A stretch of 64,000 nucleotides of DNA from an uncultured Desulfovibrionaceae bacterium (GTDB taxonomy: Bacteria > Desulfobacterota > Desulfovibrionia > Desulfovibrionales > Desulfovibrionaceae), in assembly GCA_949299515.1 (NCBI GenBank), contig CASGAP010000012.1:124001-188000 (forward strand). Reading direction: 5' to 3'. The position numbers were made by a program, and so were the translations under genes. Of the stretch, positions 19,848 to 27,993 are shown in pieces. Numbering within the stretch: position 1 is the stretch's first letter; every line of letters begins with the position of its first letter. Under the pieces are notes generated by a model. The model had not been told where the DNA came from, made no database searches, and saw only the letters and a program-made list of their open reading frames with translations.

Positions 19848-20663
19848 CTAAAAACTGTGATGGGTTGGTAAAAATGTGTTCACTACAAATATGGAAAACA
19901 TGGCAATCACAAAAACAGCCAAAGCAAGCTGTGCCGTTTTGCGCCCGTTTGTGCCGTGAACTTTCCTTTCATAAAACAAATACCCGTAAAGAGCAAGGAT
20001 AAGCAAAGAAATAATTTCCTTGGGGTCAAAACTGAAAATGCGTCCCCATGCCATATATGCCCAAATAAAACCGGATACAAGCCCGACCGTGTACAGCGGA
20101 AAACCAATATTTGTGGCAATGCTGTTTACCTTATCCAACGCGCCGAGCGAAGGAATATTTTTCGGCATATGTGCGAGCTTCGTCTTATTTTTCAAAAGTT
20201 TTTCCTGCCACAAAAACAATGTGCCCGCGCCCGCGGAAATACCCATAAGACCGATGCCTGCAAAAATCAGGAACAGGTGGATAAGCAGTATGGGACCGAC
20301 CACAAGATTTTCCATGGGTTTTTCCTGATGCAGAAAAACAATGGCAGAAAGAAGCAGAATAAAACAAAGCGGAGCCACAAAAATAAAAATCGTCACATAA
20401 CGGACTTTATAATACAAAATAAACGAAATAAGCAGCAGCGACCAGCAAAGCGGTATCAAATACCAGGAACGCAGGACAAGAATATCCATATCCCTGATAA
20501 AGTTCACGCTGAGCAGCAGTGACAGCAGCAAAAAACTTGCTCCCAAACAGCAAATGGCTTTTTTCTGAACGGCAGCGGAAAAATGTCCGACAACGCCGCT
20601 GTACAGCAGCACTGTGGCAACCGCACACAAAACAAGAGAGGAAAGCGAAAGGGTGACTAACAT
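19848..20663 (-). CDS. CcsA/HemX-type cytochrome c assembly membrane protein
   Basis: 271 residues with about eight membrane segments. Residues around 205-235 (GFIWAYMAWGRIFSFDPKEIISLL region) are the WxxWxxDPKE-type signature of the CcsA/CcmC/HemX heme-handling family. Its place between hemA and the siroheme gene parallels hemX beside hemA in other bacteria, so a HemX-like role in heme handling or HemA control is as likely as cytochrome c assembly. The two cannot be separated from sequence alone. Confidence 0.85.
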   Translation of the reverse strand: MLVTLSLSSLVLCAVATVLLYSGVVGHFSAAVQKKAICCLGASFLLLSLLLSVNFIRDMDILVLRSWYLIPLCWSLLLISFILYYKVRYVTIFIFVAPLCFILLLSAIVFLHQEKPMENLVVGPILLIHLFLIFAGIGLMGISAGAGTLFLWQEKLLKNKTKLAHMPKNIPSLGALDKVNSIATNIGFPLYTVGLVSGFIWAYMAWGRIFSFDPKEIISLLILALYGYLFYERKVHGTNGRKTAQLALAVFVIAMFSIFVVNTFLPTHHSF

Positions 20664-20675
20664 AACTTTTTCCCG

Positions 20676-21386
20676 TTATTTTTCTTTTATGCTGATAAGT
20701 TCTTTATCGTCAATTCTCGAAACCACAGCATCCGGCAGCACCTGTGCCAGTTTTCTGTGGAATTCAGGAAATTTCCTTAACTCCAAAAGGGCCATGAGTT
20801 CTTCGCGAAACTCTTTGGCAACCAAAGCCCTGAAAATTTCCGGCCGCTTATATTCGATGATATTTTCCAATATCAAAGGACGCAAAATTTTCAGCAGCCG
20901 CAGATACGGTATATAGCTTTTTGAAATCCAGTTATTTAAATCATCTTTCAAAGCTTTTGTAAATGCCGGACTTACCCCGGACGTGGACAGGGCTATCACC
21001 AAACTCTCATAATCCAAATGTGCAGGAACGATAAAACTGCCACGTTCCGTATGTTCGATAACATTGCAGAATATATTTTTTTCTTCACAGATTTTGGCAA
21101 AATCCCCGTTGGCATCGCCGGAAGCCGTAGCCGCAAAAGCCAGGCGCACACCGTTCAGGTCTTCGTCTTTAAAATCACGCTGCAAATACGTAACCCTGGG
21201 GTTCACATGAAATTCTTCCGCAAAAGCAAGACTGAAACTTTCTTCATCAAGATACGGGTCTATAACCACAATTTCAGCCGCGTCCGCTTTCATAAGCGTT
21301 GCTATTTTGCGTCTGGCAACGGCGCCGCCGCCCAAAACAAGACATTTATATCTTGTAATATCCAAAAATAAAGGGTAATATTTCAT
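20676..21386 (-). CDS. precorrin-2 dehydrogenase-type siroheme synthase (CysG N-terminal family)
   Basis: Oxidises precorrin-2 to sirohydrochlorin with NAD, feeding siroheme for sulfite reductase, the alternative heme pathway, or cobalamin. The 236 residues open with the Rossmann motif CLVLGGGAVARRKIATL and contain VIEHTERGSFIVPAHL and ALSTSGVSPAFTKALKDDL, the siroheme synthase central domain. No SAM-methyltransferase domain is attached. Its ATG sits 6 nt downstream of a promoter -10, so the mRNA is probably leaderless. CbiK further along (54306-55145) could use its product. Confidence 0.9.
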   Translation of the reverse strand: MKYYPLFLDITRYKCLVLGGGAVARRKIATLMKADAAEIVVIDPYLDEESFSLAFAEEFHVNPRVTYLQRDFKDEDLNGVRLAFAATASGDANGDFAKICEEKNIFCNVIEHTERGSFIVPAHLDYESLVIALSTSGVSPAFTKALKDDLNNWISKSYIPYLRLLKILRPLILENIIEYKRPEIFRALVAKEFREELMALLELRKFPEFHRKLAQVLPDAVVSRIDDKELISIKEK

Positions 21387-21392
21387 GTATGC

Positions 21393-21421
21393 AGTATAAA
21401 ACTTTACACTGTACTTTTCAA
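21393..21421 (-). promoter_or_regulatory. promoter of the siroheme-hemX-hemA transcript
   Basis: Minus strand TTGAAA (21416-21421), 17-nt spacer, TATACT (21393-21398). Only GCATAC separates the -10 from the ATG, so the expected transcription start coincides with the start codon. Confidence 0.75.
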
Positions 21422-21474
21422 GCCAAAATTGCTACACAAAACCTACAAACCCCGTATGCAGAAAAGGAAACCAA

Positions 21475-21804
21475 ATGAAATCAATCAAAACCAGCCCCGA
21501 ATTCATGAATCTTTCCGAAGACGAAATTGTTAAAGCCCTGGATGATTTTGAAAACCAGTTTGAAACCGAAGACGACGTGGATTCCGATGTGGAACCGGAC
21601 GATCCCATCGTTAAAGAAGTTGCGAGACTTATCAACGAATACACCAACCGCTTTGACGAACTTATTGCCGAAACCGGCGACGACGGCGACCTGCCCGAAG
21701 AAATTTTTGAATACGAACCGGAAATTATCATTGAACGCGTAGCATACGAAATTTTCATGGACGCAGTACACGACTCCATGCAGGACGCAGACGACTTTGA
21801 ATAA
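21475..21804 (+). CDS. small acidic protein of unknown function
   Basis: 109 residues, strongly acidic (runs such as EDDVDSDVEPDD and ETGDDGDLPEE), no cysteine, no membrane segment, predicted mainly helical. The AAGGA about 6 nt before the ATG and a terminator right after the stop support a real, separately transcribed gene. It diverges from the siroheme gene. I do not recognise the family. Confidence 0.78.
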   Translation: MKSIKTSPEFMNLSEDEIVKALDDFENQFETEDDVDSDVEPDDPIVKEVARLINEYTNRFDELIAETGDDGDLPEEIFEYEPEIIIERVAYEIFMDAVHDSMQDADDFE

Positions 21805-21812
21805 CCGACAGC

Positions 21813-21838
21813 CGCCCCCTGTTTACGGGGGCGTTTTT
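21813..21838 (+). terminator. terminator after the small acidic protein gene
   Basis: CGCCCCC (21813-21819) pairs with GGGGGCG (21827-21833), followed by TTTTT. The nadK start codon is only 10 nt beyond the T run. Confidence 0.85.
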
Positions 21839-21848
21839 ATGCAGAACA

Positions 21849-22757
21849 ATGCAGAACCCCATTCCGAACGGAAAAAAATCCGACGAATTTAATTTACACG
21901 CCTTTCTGCTTATTGTAAAAGAAAATAATGAGCAGGCCTTGGCGCTTGCCCAAACCATTAAAATTTGGCTTGAAGAAAAAAATTATACCGCCTCAATAAT
22001 TAATGCTTTTACGGAAGAAGAAAAACTTCTTGAATACACCAAACAGCACGATATTGCCGTTGTTTTGGGCGGGGACGGCACAATTTTGGGCATAAGCCGC
22101 CGTATGTACGAAAATCCCATTCCACTTATCGGCATAAATTTCGGCAAAGTCGGCTTTCTGGCGGACATACCTCCGGAAAAATGGGAAGAATGTTTCTGCC
22201 GCCTGCTTGACGGACAGTATCAAATCCAAAACGTCACGCCCATACATTTTGACCACAGCAGAAACAATGCGGTTATCCATTCCGGAATTGCCATGAACGA
22301 TGTGGTAATCGCCCGCGGCGCCGTGGCAAAATCCATTTTCATAAAACTGTGCATCGACGATATTTTTCTGAGCAATCTGCACTGTGACGGTCTGATCTGC
22401 TCCGCTCCCCTCGGCGCAACGGCATATGCGGCTTCCGCCCACGGCCCGCTTGCCTTTCCGGCTTTGGACGCCCATATCCTGACCCCCATCAGCCCCTTCG
22501 CCGGTTCTTTCCCTCCCCTTGTCATGCCCAAGGAAAGCACCATTCAGATCACCTGCCTTGAAGACAGGGAAACCTTTATTACCGTTGACGGACAGGATAC
22601 GTACGAAGTGCTGGAAGGCGACACTGTTTTTGTCAAAAGCGCAGACCATAAAATTTCCATGTTCGTCAGTGATCCGCGCTGGTTTTGGAAACGTCTCGGC
22701 GAACGCGGTTTCATCATGCCTGGGCCGGGAAAATACTGTTCCGAACATAAAAACTGA
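21849..22757 (+). CDS. nadK: NAD kinase
   Basis: Phosphorylates NAD to NADP. LGGDGTILGISRRM carries the catalytic GGDGT motif, followed by INFGKVGFLADIPPE, MNDVVIARG and LHCDGLICSAPLGATAYAASAHGPL. 302 residues fits the family. The first ATG in frame lies directly after the upstream gene's terminator and has no visible Shine-Dalgarno, so the start is less certain than the identity; the conserved core begins around residue 17. Confidence 0.93.
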   Translation: MQNPIPNGKKSDEFNLHAFLLIVKENNEQALALAQTIKIWLEEKNYTASIINAFTEEEKLLEYTKQHDIAVVLGGDGTILGISRRMYENPIPLIGINFGKVGFLADIPPEKWEECFCRLLDGQYQIQNVTPIHFDHSRNNAVIHSGIAMNDVVIARGAVAKSIFIKLCIDDIFLSNLHCDGLICSAPLGATAYAASAHGPLAFPALDAHILTPISPFAGSFPPLVMPKESTIQITCLEDRETFITVDGQDTYEVLEGDTVFVKSADHKISMFVSDPRWFWKRLGERGFIMPGPGKYCSEHKN

Positions 22758-22817
22758 AAAATATTAAAGCATAGCTTTAAGTTCTTGTATGCCATACGGG
22801 CAAACTCTATATTTTTC

Positions 22818-22846
22818 TTGAAATTTTTAACGGCAGCGTTTATATT
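22818..22846 (+). promoter_or_regulatory. promoter of tyrS
   Basis: TTGAAA (22818-22823), 17-nt spacer, TATATT (22841-22846), about 30 nt before the tyrS ATG, which has GAGGTG upstream. Confidence 0.65.
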
Positions 22847-22877
22847 CAGCAGCGAACAACAAACTTGAGGTGCCTAC

Positions 22878-24086
22878 ATGAGTTCAGCATTTAAAAGCAT
22901 TGACGAACAAATCAAAATCATACGCCGCGGCATTGTTGATTTAATCAGCGAAGAAGATTTAAGAAAAAAATTAGCAAAAAATAAGCCGCTCAACGTCAAA
23001 GTCGGCTTTGACCCCACAGCTCCCGACCTGCATTTGGGACATACTGTCGTTATTCACAAAATGCGCCATTTTCAAGAACTCGGCCATAACGTCACATTCC
23101 TTATCGGCGATTTCACAGGCAGAATAGGCGACCCCTCCGGCCGCTCCGAAACCCGCCCGCCCCTTACGGAAGAACAGGTCATTGCCAATGCCAACACCTA
23201 TAAAGAACAAATTTTCAAAATACTCGACCCGGAAAAAACCACCGTGGCATTCAACTCAAAATGGCTGAATGCGCTGACGCCGACGGAATTCCTGCGTCTA
23301 ATGAGCAACTGCACCGTGGCGCGTATGCTTGAACGTGATGATTTTTCCAAACGCTACAAAGAAGAACGTCCCATTGCCATTCATGAATTTTTCTATCCCC
23401 TGGCCCAGGCTTACGACTCCGTAGCCCTGCAGGCAGACGTGGAAATGGGCGGCACAGACCAAACATTCAACCTGCTTATGGGACGCACCCTGCAAAGTCA
23501 TTACGGTCAGGAACCGCAGTGCATTATCACCGTGCCGCTTTTGGAAGGCCTTGACGGCGTAAGAAAAATGTCAAAATCTTACGGCAATTATATCGGCATT
23601 TCCGAAGAACCGAAAGACCAGTTCGGAAAAGCCATGAGCATTTCCGACGAACTCATGTGGCGCTACTATGAGCTTATTTCCAGCAAGACCTTGGAAGAAA
23701 TCGCCCAAATGAAACAAGATGTGGAAAACGGAACGCGTCATCCGAAAACAGTCAAAGAAGAACTGGCCTTTGAAATTGTGGAGCGCTACCACGGCAAAGA
23801 AAAAGCCGGAGAAGCGCGCCAAGGCTTCAATGCTGTGTTTGCCAAAGGCGGCGTACCGGAAGATGCCCCGAAATACGAATGCAGCGAAGGCGATGAAAGT
23901 ATGCCGATCAATTTCCTTGCCTCCAGCGGCCTTATCAAATCCAAAAGCGAAGCAAAGCGCCTTGTATCCTCCAACGCGCTTTCCGTAAACGAACAAAAAT
24001 ATACGGATCCCTATGCGCCGCTTGCCAAAGGCGAATATACCATAAAATGCGGCAAAAAAGGATTTCTTATTCTGACCGTAAAATAA
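22878..24086 (+). CDS. tyrS: tyrosyl-tRNA synthetase
   Basis: Charges tRNA-Tyr. HLGH at 52-55, [19 protein letters not shown] near 77-94, [14 protein letters not shown], and [13 protein letters not shown], then a C-terminal S4 RNA-binding domain ([22 protein letters not shown]). At 402 residues it belongs to the TyrS clade common in Gram-negative anaerobes. Transcribed alone between its promoter and a GGCTCC/GGAGCC terminator. Confidence 0.97.
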   Translation: MSSAFKSIDEQIKIIRRGIVDLISEEDLRKKLAKNKPLNVKVGFDPTAPDLHLGHTVVIHKMRHFQELGHNVTFLIGDFTGRIGDPSGRSETRPPLTEEQVIANANTYKEQIFKILDPEKTTVAFNSKWLNALTPTEFLRLMSNCTVARMLERDDFSKRYKEERPIAIHEFFYPLAQAYDSVALQADVEMGGTDQTFNLLMGRTLQSHYGQEPQCIITVPLLEGLDGVRKMSKSYGNYIGISEEPKDQFGKAMSISDELMWRYYELISSKTLEEIAQMKQDVENGTRHPKTVKEELAFEIVERYHGKEKAGEARQGFNAVFAKGGVPEDAPKYECSEGDESMPINFLASSGLIKSKSEAKRLVSSNALSVNEQKYTDPYAPLAKGEYTIKCGKKGFLILTVK

Positions 24087-24100
24087 GATTACGGCAAAAA

Positions 24101-24121
24101 AGGCTCCGCGGAGCCTTTTTT
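24101..24121. terminator. bidirectional terminator between tyrS and the DUF486 gene
   Basis: Palindrome AGGCTCCGCGGAGCCT (24101-24116) flanked by AAAAA and TTTTT, shared by convergent genes. Confidence 0.85.
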
Positions 24122-24122
24122 G

Positions 24123-24497
24123 TTACTTTTTAAAAACAAAATACACAGCTAAAATTATACATACAAATGACGCAATATGGTTCCATTTCAGCTGCGTTTT
24201 GAAAGCAATAACAGAAAAAAGCGTAAATATCGTCAGGGTAATGACTTCCTGAATAATTTTCAGCTGCATGATATCAAAAGGCCCGCCGTTTTCCACAAAG
24301 CCCAATTTATTGGCAGGCACCTGCAGACAATATTCAAAAAAAGCGATAAGCCAGCTGAATAATATTACCCCGATAAGCGGCAGCGAAGCAAACCATGTGA
24401 ACTCCGCACGCATTTTTAAATGTCCGTACCAAGCCAGGGTCATAAAAATATTTGAACCGATAAGCAGAATAACTGAAGTAATTCCTTGCGAAAACAT
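24123..24497 (-). CDS. DMT-superfamily membrane protein, DUF486
   Basis: 124 residues with four membrane segments. The run CLQVPANKLG and GGPFDIMQLKIIQEVITL is the DUF486 signature, a small membrane family distantly related to drug/metabolite transporters. Substrate unknown. GGAG precedes the ATG. Convergent with tyrS; no evident partner nearby. Confidence 0.85.
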   Translation of the reverse strand: MFSQGITSVILLIGSNIFMTLAWYGHLKMRAEFTWFASLPLIGVILFSWLIAFFEYCLQVPANKLGFVENGGPFDIMQLKIIQEVITLTIFTLFSVIAFKTQLKWNHIASFVCIILAVYFVFKK

Positions 24498-24576
24498 AGC
24501 AAACTCCGAATTTTTGATAGGGCTTATATAGCAATAACTTCCATAAATAACAAGAAAAATTCTTATATCTTTCTGC

Positions 24577-24605
24577 TTGCAAAAAAAACACTAACTCATT
24601 ATAAT
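24577..24605 (+). promoter_or_regulatory. promoter of the DUF456-trmJ-glycosyltransferase transcript
   Basis: TTGCAA (24577-24582), 17-nt spacer, consensus TATAAT (24600-24605), followed by AAGGTG and the ATG at 24631. Confidence 0.75.
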
Positions 24606-24630
24606 CACAAGAAATCAATCAAGGTGTCCC

Positions 24631-25146
24631 ATGTTTTCCGATTTTTTGGCCATAATCTTTGCCTGTATTTTGTTCCTGACAGTATTTTTGAATTTCCTTT
24701 CCCTGCCCGGCAACTGGGTTATGGCGGTTCTTGTGCTGATCAGCGCCGCCGTTGTTCCCGACGCCACCTACGGCACGCTATATTGGATATTGTTTTTCAG
24801 TCTGCTGATACTCGGCGAAATTGCAGAATTTTATCTGCAGATACACCAGGGAAAAAAGGTTAACGCCTCGTCTTCTTCCAACATTCTCGGCATTGTCGGC
24901 GCCATTGCCGGCGGAATTTTGCTTATGCCGCTTTTCTTCGGTTTCGGTGCGGTCATCGGCACGCTGGCCGGAGCCTTTGCAGGAGCATATGCCGGAGAAA
25001 AATTCTTGGCAGGCAACAGTGCGGAAAAATCCCTGCAAGTGGCAAAAGCCAGCCTTATGGGAAAATTTCTCGGCATACTGATAAAATTCGGTATCGGCAT
25101 ATACCTTGTCTTTTACACCGCTAAAACCATTTTCGCAGTTATATAG
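24631..25146 (+). CDS. DUF456 membrane protein
   Basis: 171 residues, mostly hydrophobic, with glycine-rich helices (GIVGAIAGGILL, GFGAVIGTLAGAFAGAYAGEKF) typical of DUF456. The N-terminal LSLPGNWVMA segment is also conserved in the family. Function unknown. It is first in a three-gene transcript; the next gene starts 2 nt after its stop. Confidence 0.85.
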   Translation: MFSDFLAIIFACILFLTVFLNFLSLPGNWVMAVLVLISAAVVPDATYGTLYWILFFSLLILGEIAEFYLQIHQGKKVNASSSSNILGIVGAIAGGILLMPLFFGFGAVIGTLAGAFAGAYAGEKFLAGNSAEKSLQVAKASLMGKFLGILIKFGIGIYLVFYTAKTIFAVI

Positions 25147-25148
25147 CC

Positions 25149-25886
25149 ATGTTTGAATTTTTAAACGTTATACTTGTAGAAACACGCTTTCCGGAAAACA
25201 TCGGATCGGCGGCAAGAGCCTCCGCCAATTTCGGTTCTGCCCCGCTGTCATTGGTCAAGCCCGAAATGTGGGACATAGAAAAAGCCAAACCGCTCGCCAC
25301 AAGGCAAGGCACTGTGCTTTTGGAAAAAATACGTGTGTTTGACACCCTGCAGGAAGCGGTTAAAGACAGCGTATTCTGCGTGGGCACCAGCGCGAGGGTA
25401 GGCGGTATTCGGCGCGAAACCCTTACCCCAAAAGAATGTGCCGCCGAAATAATAAAACATTTACGGCAAGGCGAGCAGGTTTCCCTTGTGTTCGGCCCTG
25501 AAGACAGAGGACTTGAAAACCACCATTTGGAATGCTGCCACAAGCTTGTCACCATTCCCACCGCCCCGCACTGCGCTTCGCTGAATCTGGCACAGGCCGT
25601 ATTGCTCATTTTATACGAAATTTATCAGCTGGCGCCGGAAAAACGAAAAAAACGCCAAAGGGACAAAGGTTCCCTGTCACGCCGTATTACCAACGAAGAA
25701 CGGGAACTTCTGCACGCAAAACTCAAAAAAGTGCTGGCAGACATAGATGTGCTCCAAAGCAGCAACCCGGAATATTTTTTCCTGCCCATGGCACGCTTTT
25801 TGGACAGAAAAAGCCTGCGCCGCCATGAAATGGATATGCTTTTGGGCATTTGCAGACAAATCGAACGACTGACAAAGAATTCCTGA
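25149..25886 (+). CDS. trmJ: SpoU/TrmH-family RNA methyltransferase, TrmJ-like
   Basis: Likely 2'-O-methylates tRNA at position 32, as TrmJ does. The knotted SPOUT fold signatures are clear: LVETRFPENIGSAARA, LVFGPEDRGLEN, and SLNLAQAVLLILYE. 245 residues with a short C-terminal helical extension fits TrmJ rather than TrmL. Substrate is inferred from the family. Confidence 0.88.
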   Translation: MFEFLNVILVETRFPENIGSAARASANFGSAPLSLVKPEMWDIEKAKPLATRQGTVLLEKIRVFDTLQEAVKDSVFCVGTSARVGGIRRETLTPKECAAEIIKHLRQGEQVSLVFGPEDRGLENHHLECCHKLVTIPTAPHCASLNLAQAVLLILYEIYQLAPEKRKKRQRDKGSLSRRITNEERELLHAKLKKVLADIDVLQSSNPEYFFLPMARFLDRKSLRRHEMDMLLGICRQIERLTKNS

Positions 25887-25890
25887 TGCC

Positions 25891-27273
25891 ATGAAAAATC
25901 TTGTTATTCAAGCACAGCGCCTGGGCGATCTTGTCATGAGTTATCCGCTTTTTTCCATGCTGAAAAAACAGGATAACAAAGAACTTTTTGTTTTGGCGGA
26001 AAAAAAATTCTATAAAGAGCTTATGCGCCTTTCACCGCAGGTTACCTACATACCCACGGAAGAAATGGATTATCTGAAAAACTTTTCCTATGATACACTG
26101 ATAAACTTAAGCCACAGACACGATACGGCAAAACTTGCGGGAACTCTTGAAGCCAAAACTTTTTTCGGACTGCGGGAAAAAAACGAAAGCAAACAAATTT
26201 TCGGCAAATGGCAGTTATACCGAGCTTCGCTGACGCACAACAACCATTACAACCGTATGCACTGGGCGGATTTAAATATGCTAGACTGCACAGAGCCTGA
26301 CAAACTGCAGACGGTTAAATGGAAAAAGCCGAAAGGCAATTCCGACGGTTCCATCGGACTTTTTGTCGGAGCCAGCGAAGAAGGCAAACGGCCAAGTATT
26401 GATTTTTGGGCGGAATTTGCCCGTCAGCTTTGCAAAAAAGGCTATAATCCCATTTTTATCTGCGGCCCGAATCAGGAAGAAACGGAAATTGCCCGCACCG
26501 CGGCAAAAAAAGCCGGCATTCCCCGCGGAGTTATTGCCGGCACGCTTTCCATTTTCGAACTCACGGCTTTTTTAAAAAATCTTCAGCTGTTTATTTGTCC
26601 CGATACCGGCCCCATGCATATTGCCAGCTTTGCCAACGTACCGACGTTAAACCTGTCCATAGGGCCTGTCCATCCGTGGGAAACCGCCCCCTACCCGCCG
26701 TATCATTATGTACTGCGCTCCGCTGTTTCCTGTTCCGGCTGCTGGCAGTGCACCAAACACAGCCAGCTGTGCAGAAATGCCTTTGTTCCGCACCGCATTG
26801 CCAATTTGGTACACAGCCTTATTCTTGGAAAAGAGCTGCCCCTCATACCTGGCCTGACACTTTATACCACTGCACGCAGCGAACTGGGCCTGTATGAACT
26901 TGTTCCTGTTTTCGGCGAAAAAAAATACCATGCGGCACAAGCCGATTTTTGGCGCTTCTTCTTTTTGTTTTCCCTGTCGGGCAACAACGGCCGCTATTTG
27001 CCCCAATACGAAAAAAGCAGAGAAGAATTATTCTCTTCCCTGCCGAAAATCAAAACACTCCTGCAAAATAAACAACTTGAAATGGTCCGCTCCATTGCCA
27101 CAGCAGAAAAATCATACAAAATTCCCGACCAAAGCGCATGGAAAAACTATCCGCCGCTTTTGCGGCCGCTTTCAAGCTATATCCAGCTGCTTTTGGAAAA
27201 TGACAATTATTCCAAAGCAGCCCGCCTGCAGGCCATGCTGCTTTTGGAAAACTTTAAAAACTCCCTGAACTGA
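25891..27273 (+). CDS. glycosyltransferase family 9 (heptosyltransferase-like) with C-terminal extension
   Basis: Probably transfers heptose or a related sugar to the lipopolysaccharide core. GDLVMSYPLFSML at the N-terminus, IFICGPNQEE, and CPDTGPMHIASFANVPTLNLSIGP (about 231-254) are GT9 signatures. GT9 enzymes are usually about 340-370 residues; this one is 460, with about 110 extra C-terminal residues of no recognised domain, and a cysteine-rich patch CSGCWQCTKHSQLC near 275-290. It ends 7 nt from convergent pdxT. Confidence 0.85.
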   Translation: MKNLVIQAQRLGDLVMSYPLFSMLKKQDNKELFVLAEKKFYKELMRLSPQVTYIPTEEMDYLKNFSYDTLINLSHRHDTAKLAGTLEAKTFFGLREKNESKQIFGKWQLYRASLTHNNHYNRMHWADLNMLDCTEPDKLQTVKWKKPKGNSDGSIGLFVGASEEGKRPSIDFWAEFARQLCKKGYNPIFICGPNQEETEIARTAAKKAGIPRGVIAGTLSIFELTAFLKNLQLFICPDTGPMHIASFANVPTLNLSIGPVHPWETAPYPPYHYVLRSAVSCSGCWQCTKHSQLCRNAFVPHRIANLVHSLILGKELPLIPGLTLYTTARSELGLYELVPVFGEKKYHAAQADFWRFFFLFSLSGNNGRYLPQYEKSREELFSSLPKIKTLLQNKQLEMVRSIATAEKSYKIPDQSAWKNYPPLLRPLSSYIQLLLENDNYSKAARLQAMLLLENFKNSLN

Positions 27274-27280
27274 TGCCAAA

Positions 27281-27970
27281 TCAGCTTATTTGCTTTTTAT
27301 ACAGTTTAGCCCTTTCAAAAAGCCAGGTATGAAAAAGCGTATTTTCCGTAAGCTCCGGATGAAAAGCCGTTGCCGTTATGGTATCCTGCTGTACTGCTAA
27401 AATTTTTCCGTCTTTCTGCGCGAGAATACGCACGTTTTCTCCTGCGCGCACAACCTGCGGCGCCCGAATGAACACAGCCGGAAAACGGCAGTGCGTGTCT
27501 GCTTCGTCCATGGAAATTTTAGGAACCGTAATATCCATGTCCTCCGCAAAACTTTCTTTCTGACGGCCGAAAGCATTGCGGCACACCGCAGTATCCAAAC
27601 AGCCAAGGCGCGGCTGACTTTCAAAACCCGGCAATTCCCTGCTCAGAAGAATAAGCCCCGCACAGGTGGCAAAAACCGGCATACCGTTTTGAATACGGCT
27701 GCGCAGCGCCTCCAGCATATTGTTTTGCACCAAAAGTTTGGCCATAACCGTACTTTCGCCGCCCGGCAGGCACAAACCGTGCAGATTTTCCAAATCCGCG
27801 CTGTTTCTGATTTCAACAGGTTTTGCCCCCGCAGCGTACAATGCTAGGCAGTGTTCCAAAAACGCTCCCTGCAGAGCAAGTACGCCAATGCGCACCTGTT
27901 CTGCATAAGGAGTATTTTCGGCTTGCTGTATCTGTTTTTTTAAATGTATCGAAGATAAATGCGTCAGCAT
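27281..27970 (-). CDS. pdxT: PLP synthase glutaminase subunit PdxT
   Basis: Supplies ammonia to PdxS for pyridoxal 5'-phosphate synthesis. GVLALQGAFLEH, LPGGEST, FATCAGLILLS with nucleophile Cys103, and AFHPELTEN with His204/Glu206 complete the class I glutaminase triad. At 229 residues it carries about 26 extra N-terminal residues compared with typical PdxT; a good GGAG site 7 nt before the first ATG supports the longer start. Follows pdxS by 23 nt. Confidence 0.95.
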   Translation of the reverse strand: MLTHLSSIHLKKQIQQAENTPYAEQVRIGVLALQGAFLEHCLALYAAGAKPVEIRNSADLENLHGLCLPGGESTVMAKLLVQNNMLEALRSRIQNGMPVFATCAGLILLSRELPGFESQPRLGCLDTAVCRNAFGRQKESFAEDMDITVPKISMDEADTHCRFPAVFIRAPQVVRAGENVRILAQKDGKILAVQQDTITATAFHPELTENTLFHTWLFERAKLYKKQIS

Positions 27971-27993
27971 ACTGCAGCTCCGTCAGACCTCAA

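Noticed and set aside
22758..22877. Possible T-box or other leader riboswitch before tyrS
   Set aside because: The leader after the predicted promoter is only about 30 nt, with no antiterminator structure or T-box sequence.
27272..27290. Small inverted repeat CTGAT/ATCAG between the convergent glycosyltransferase and pdxT genes
   Set aside because: Five-base stem without a T run in either direction; too weak to call a terminator.
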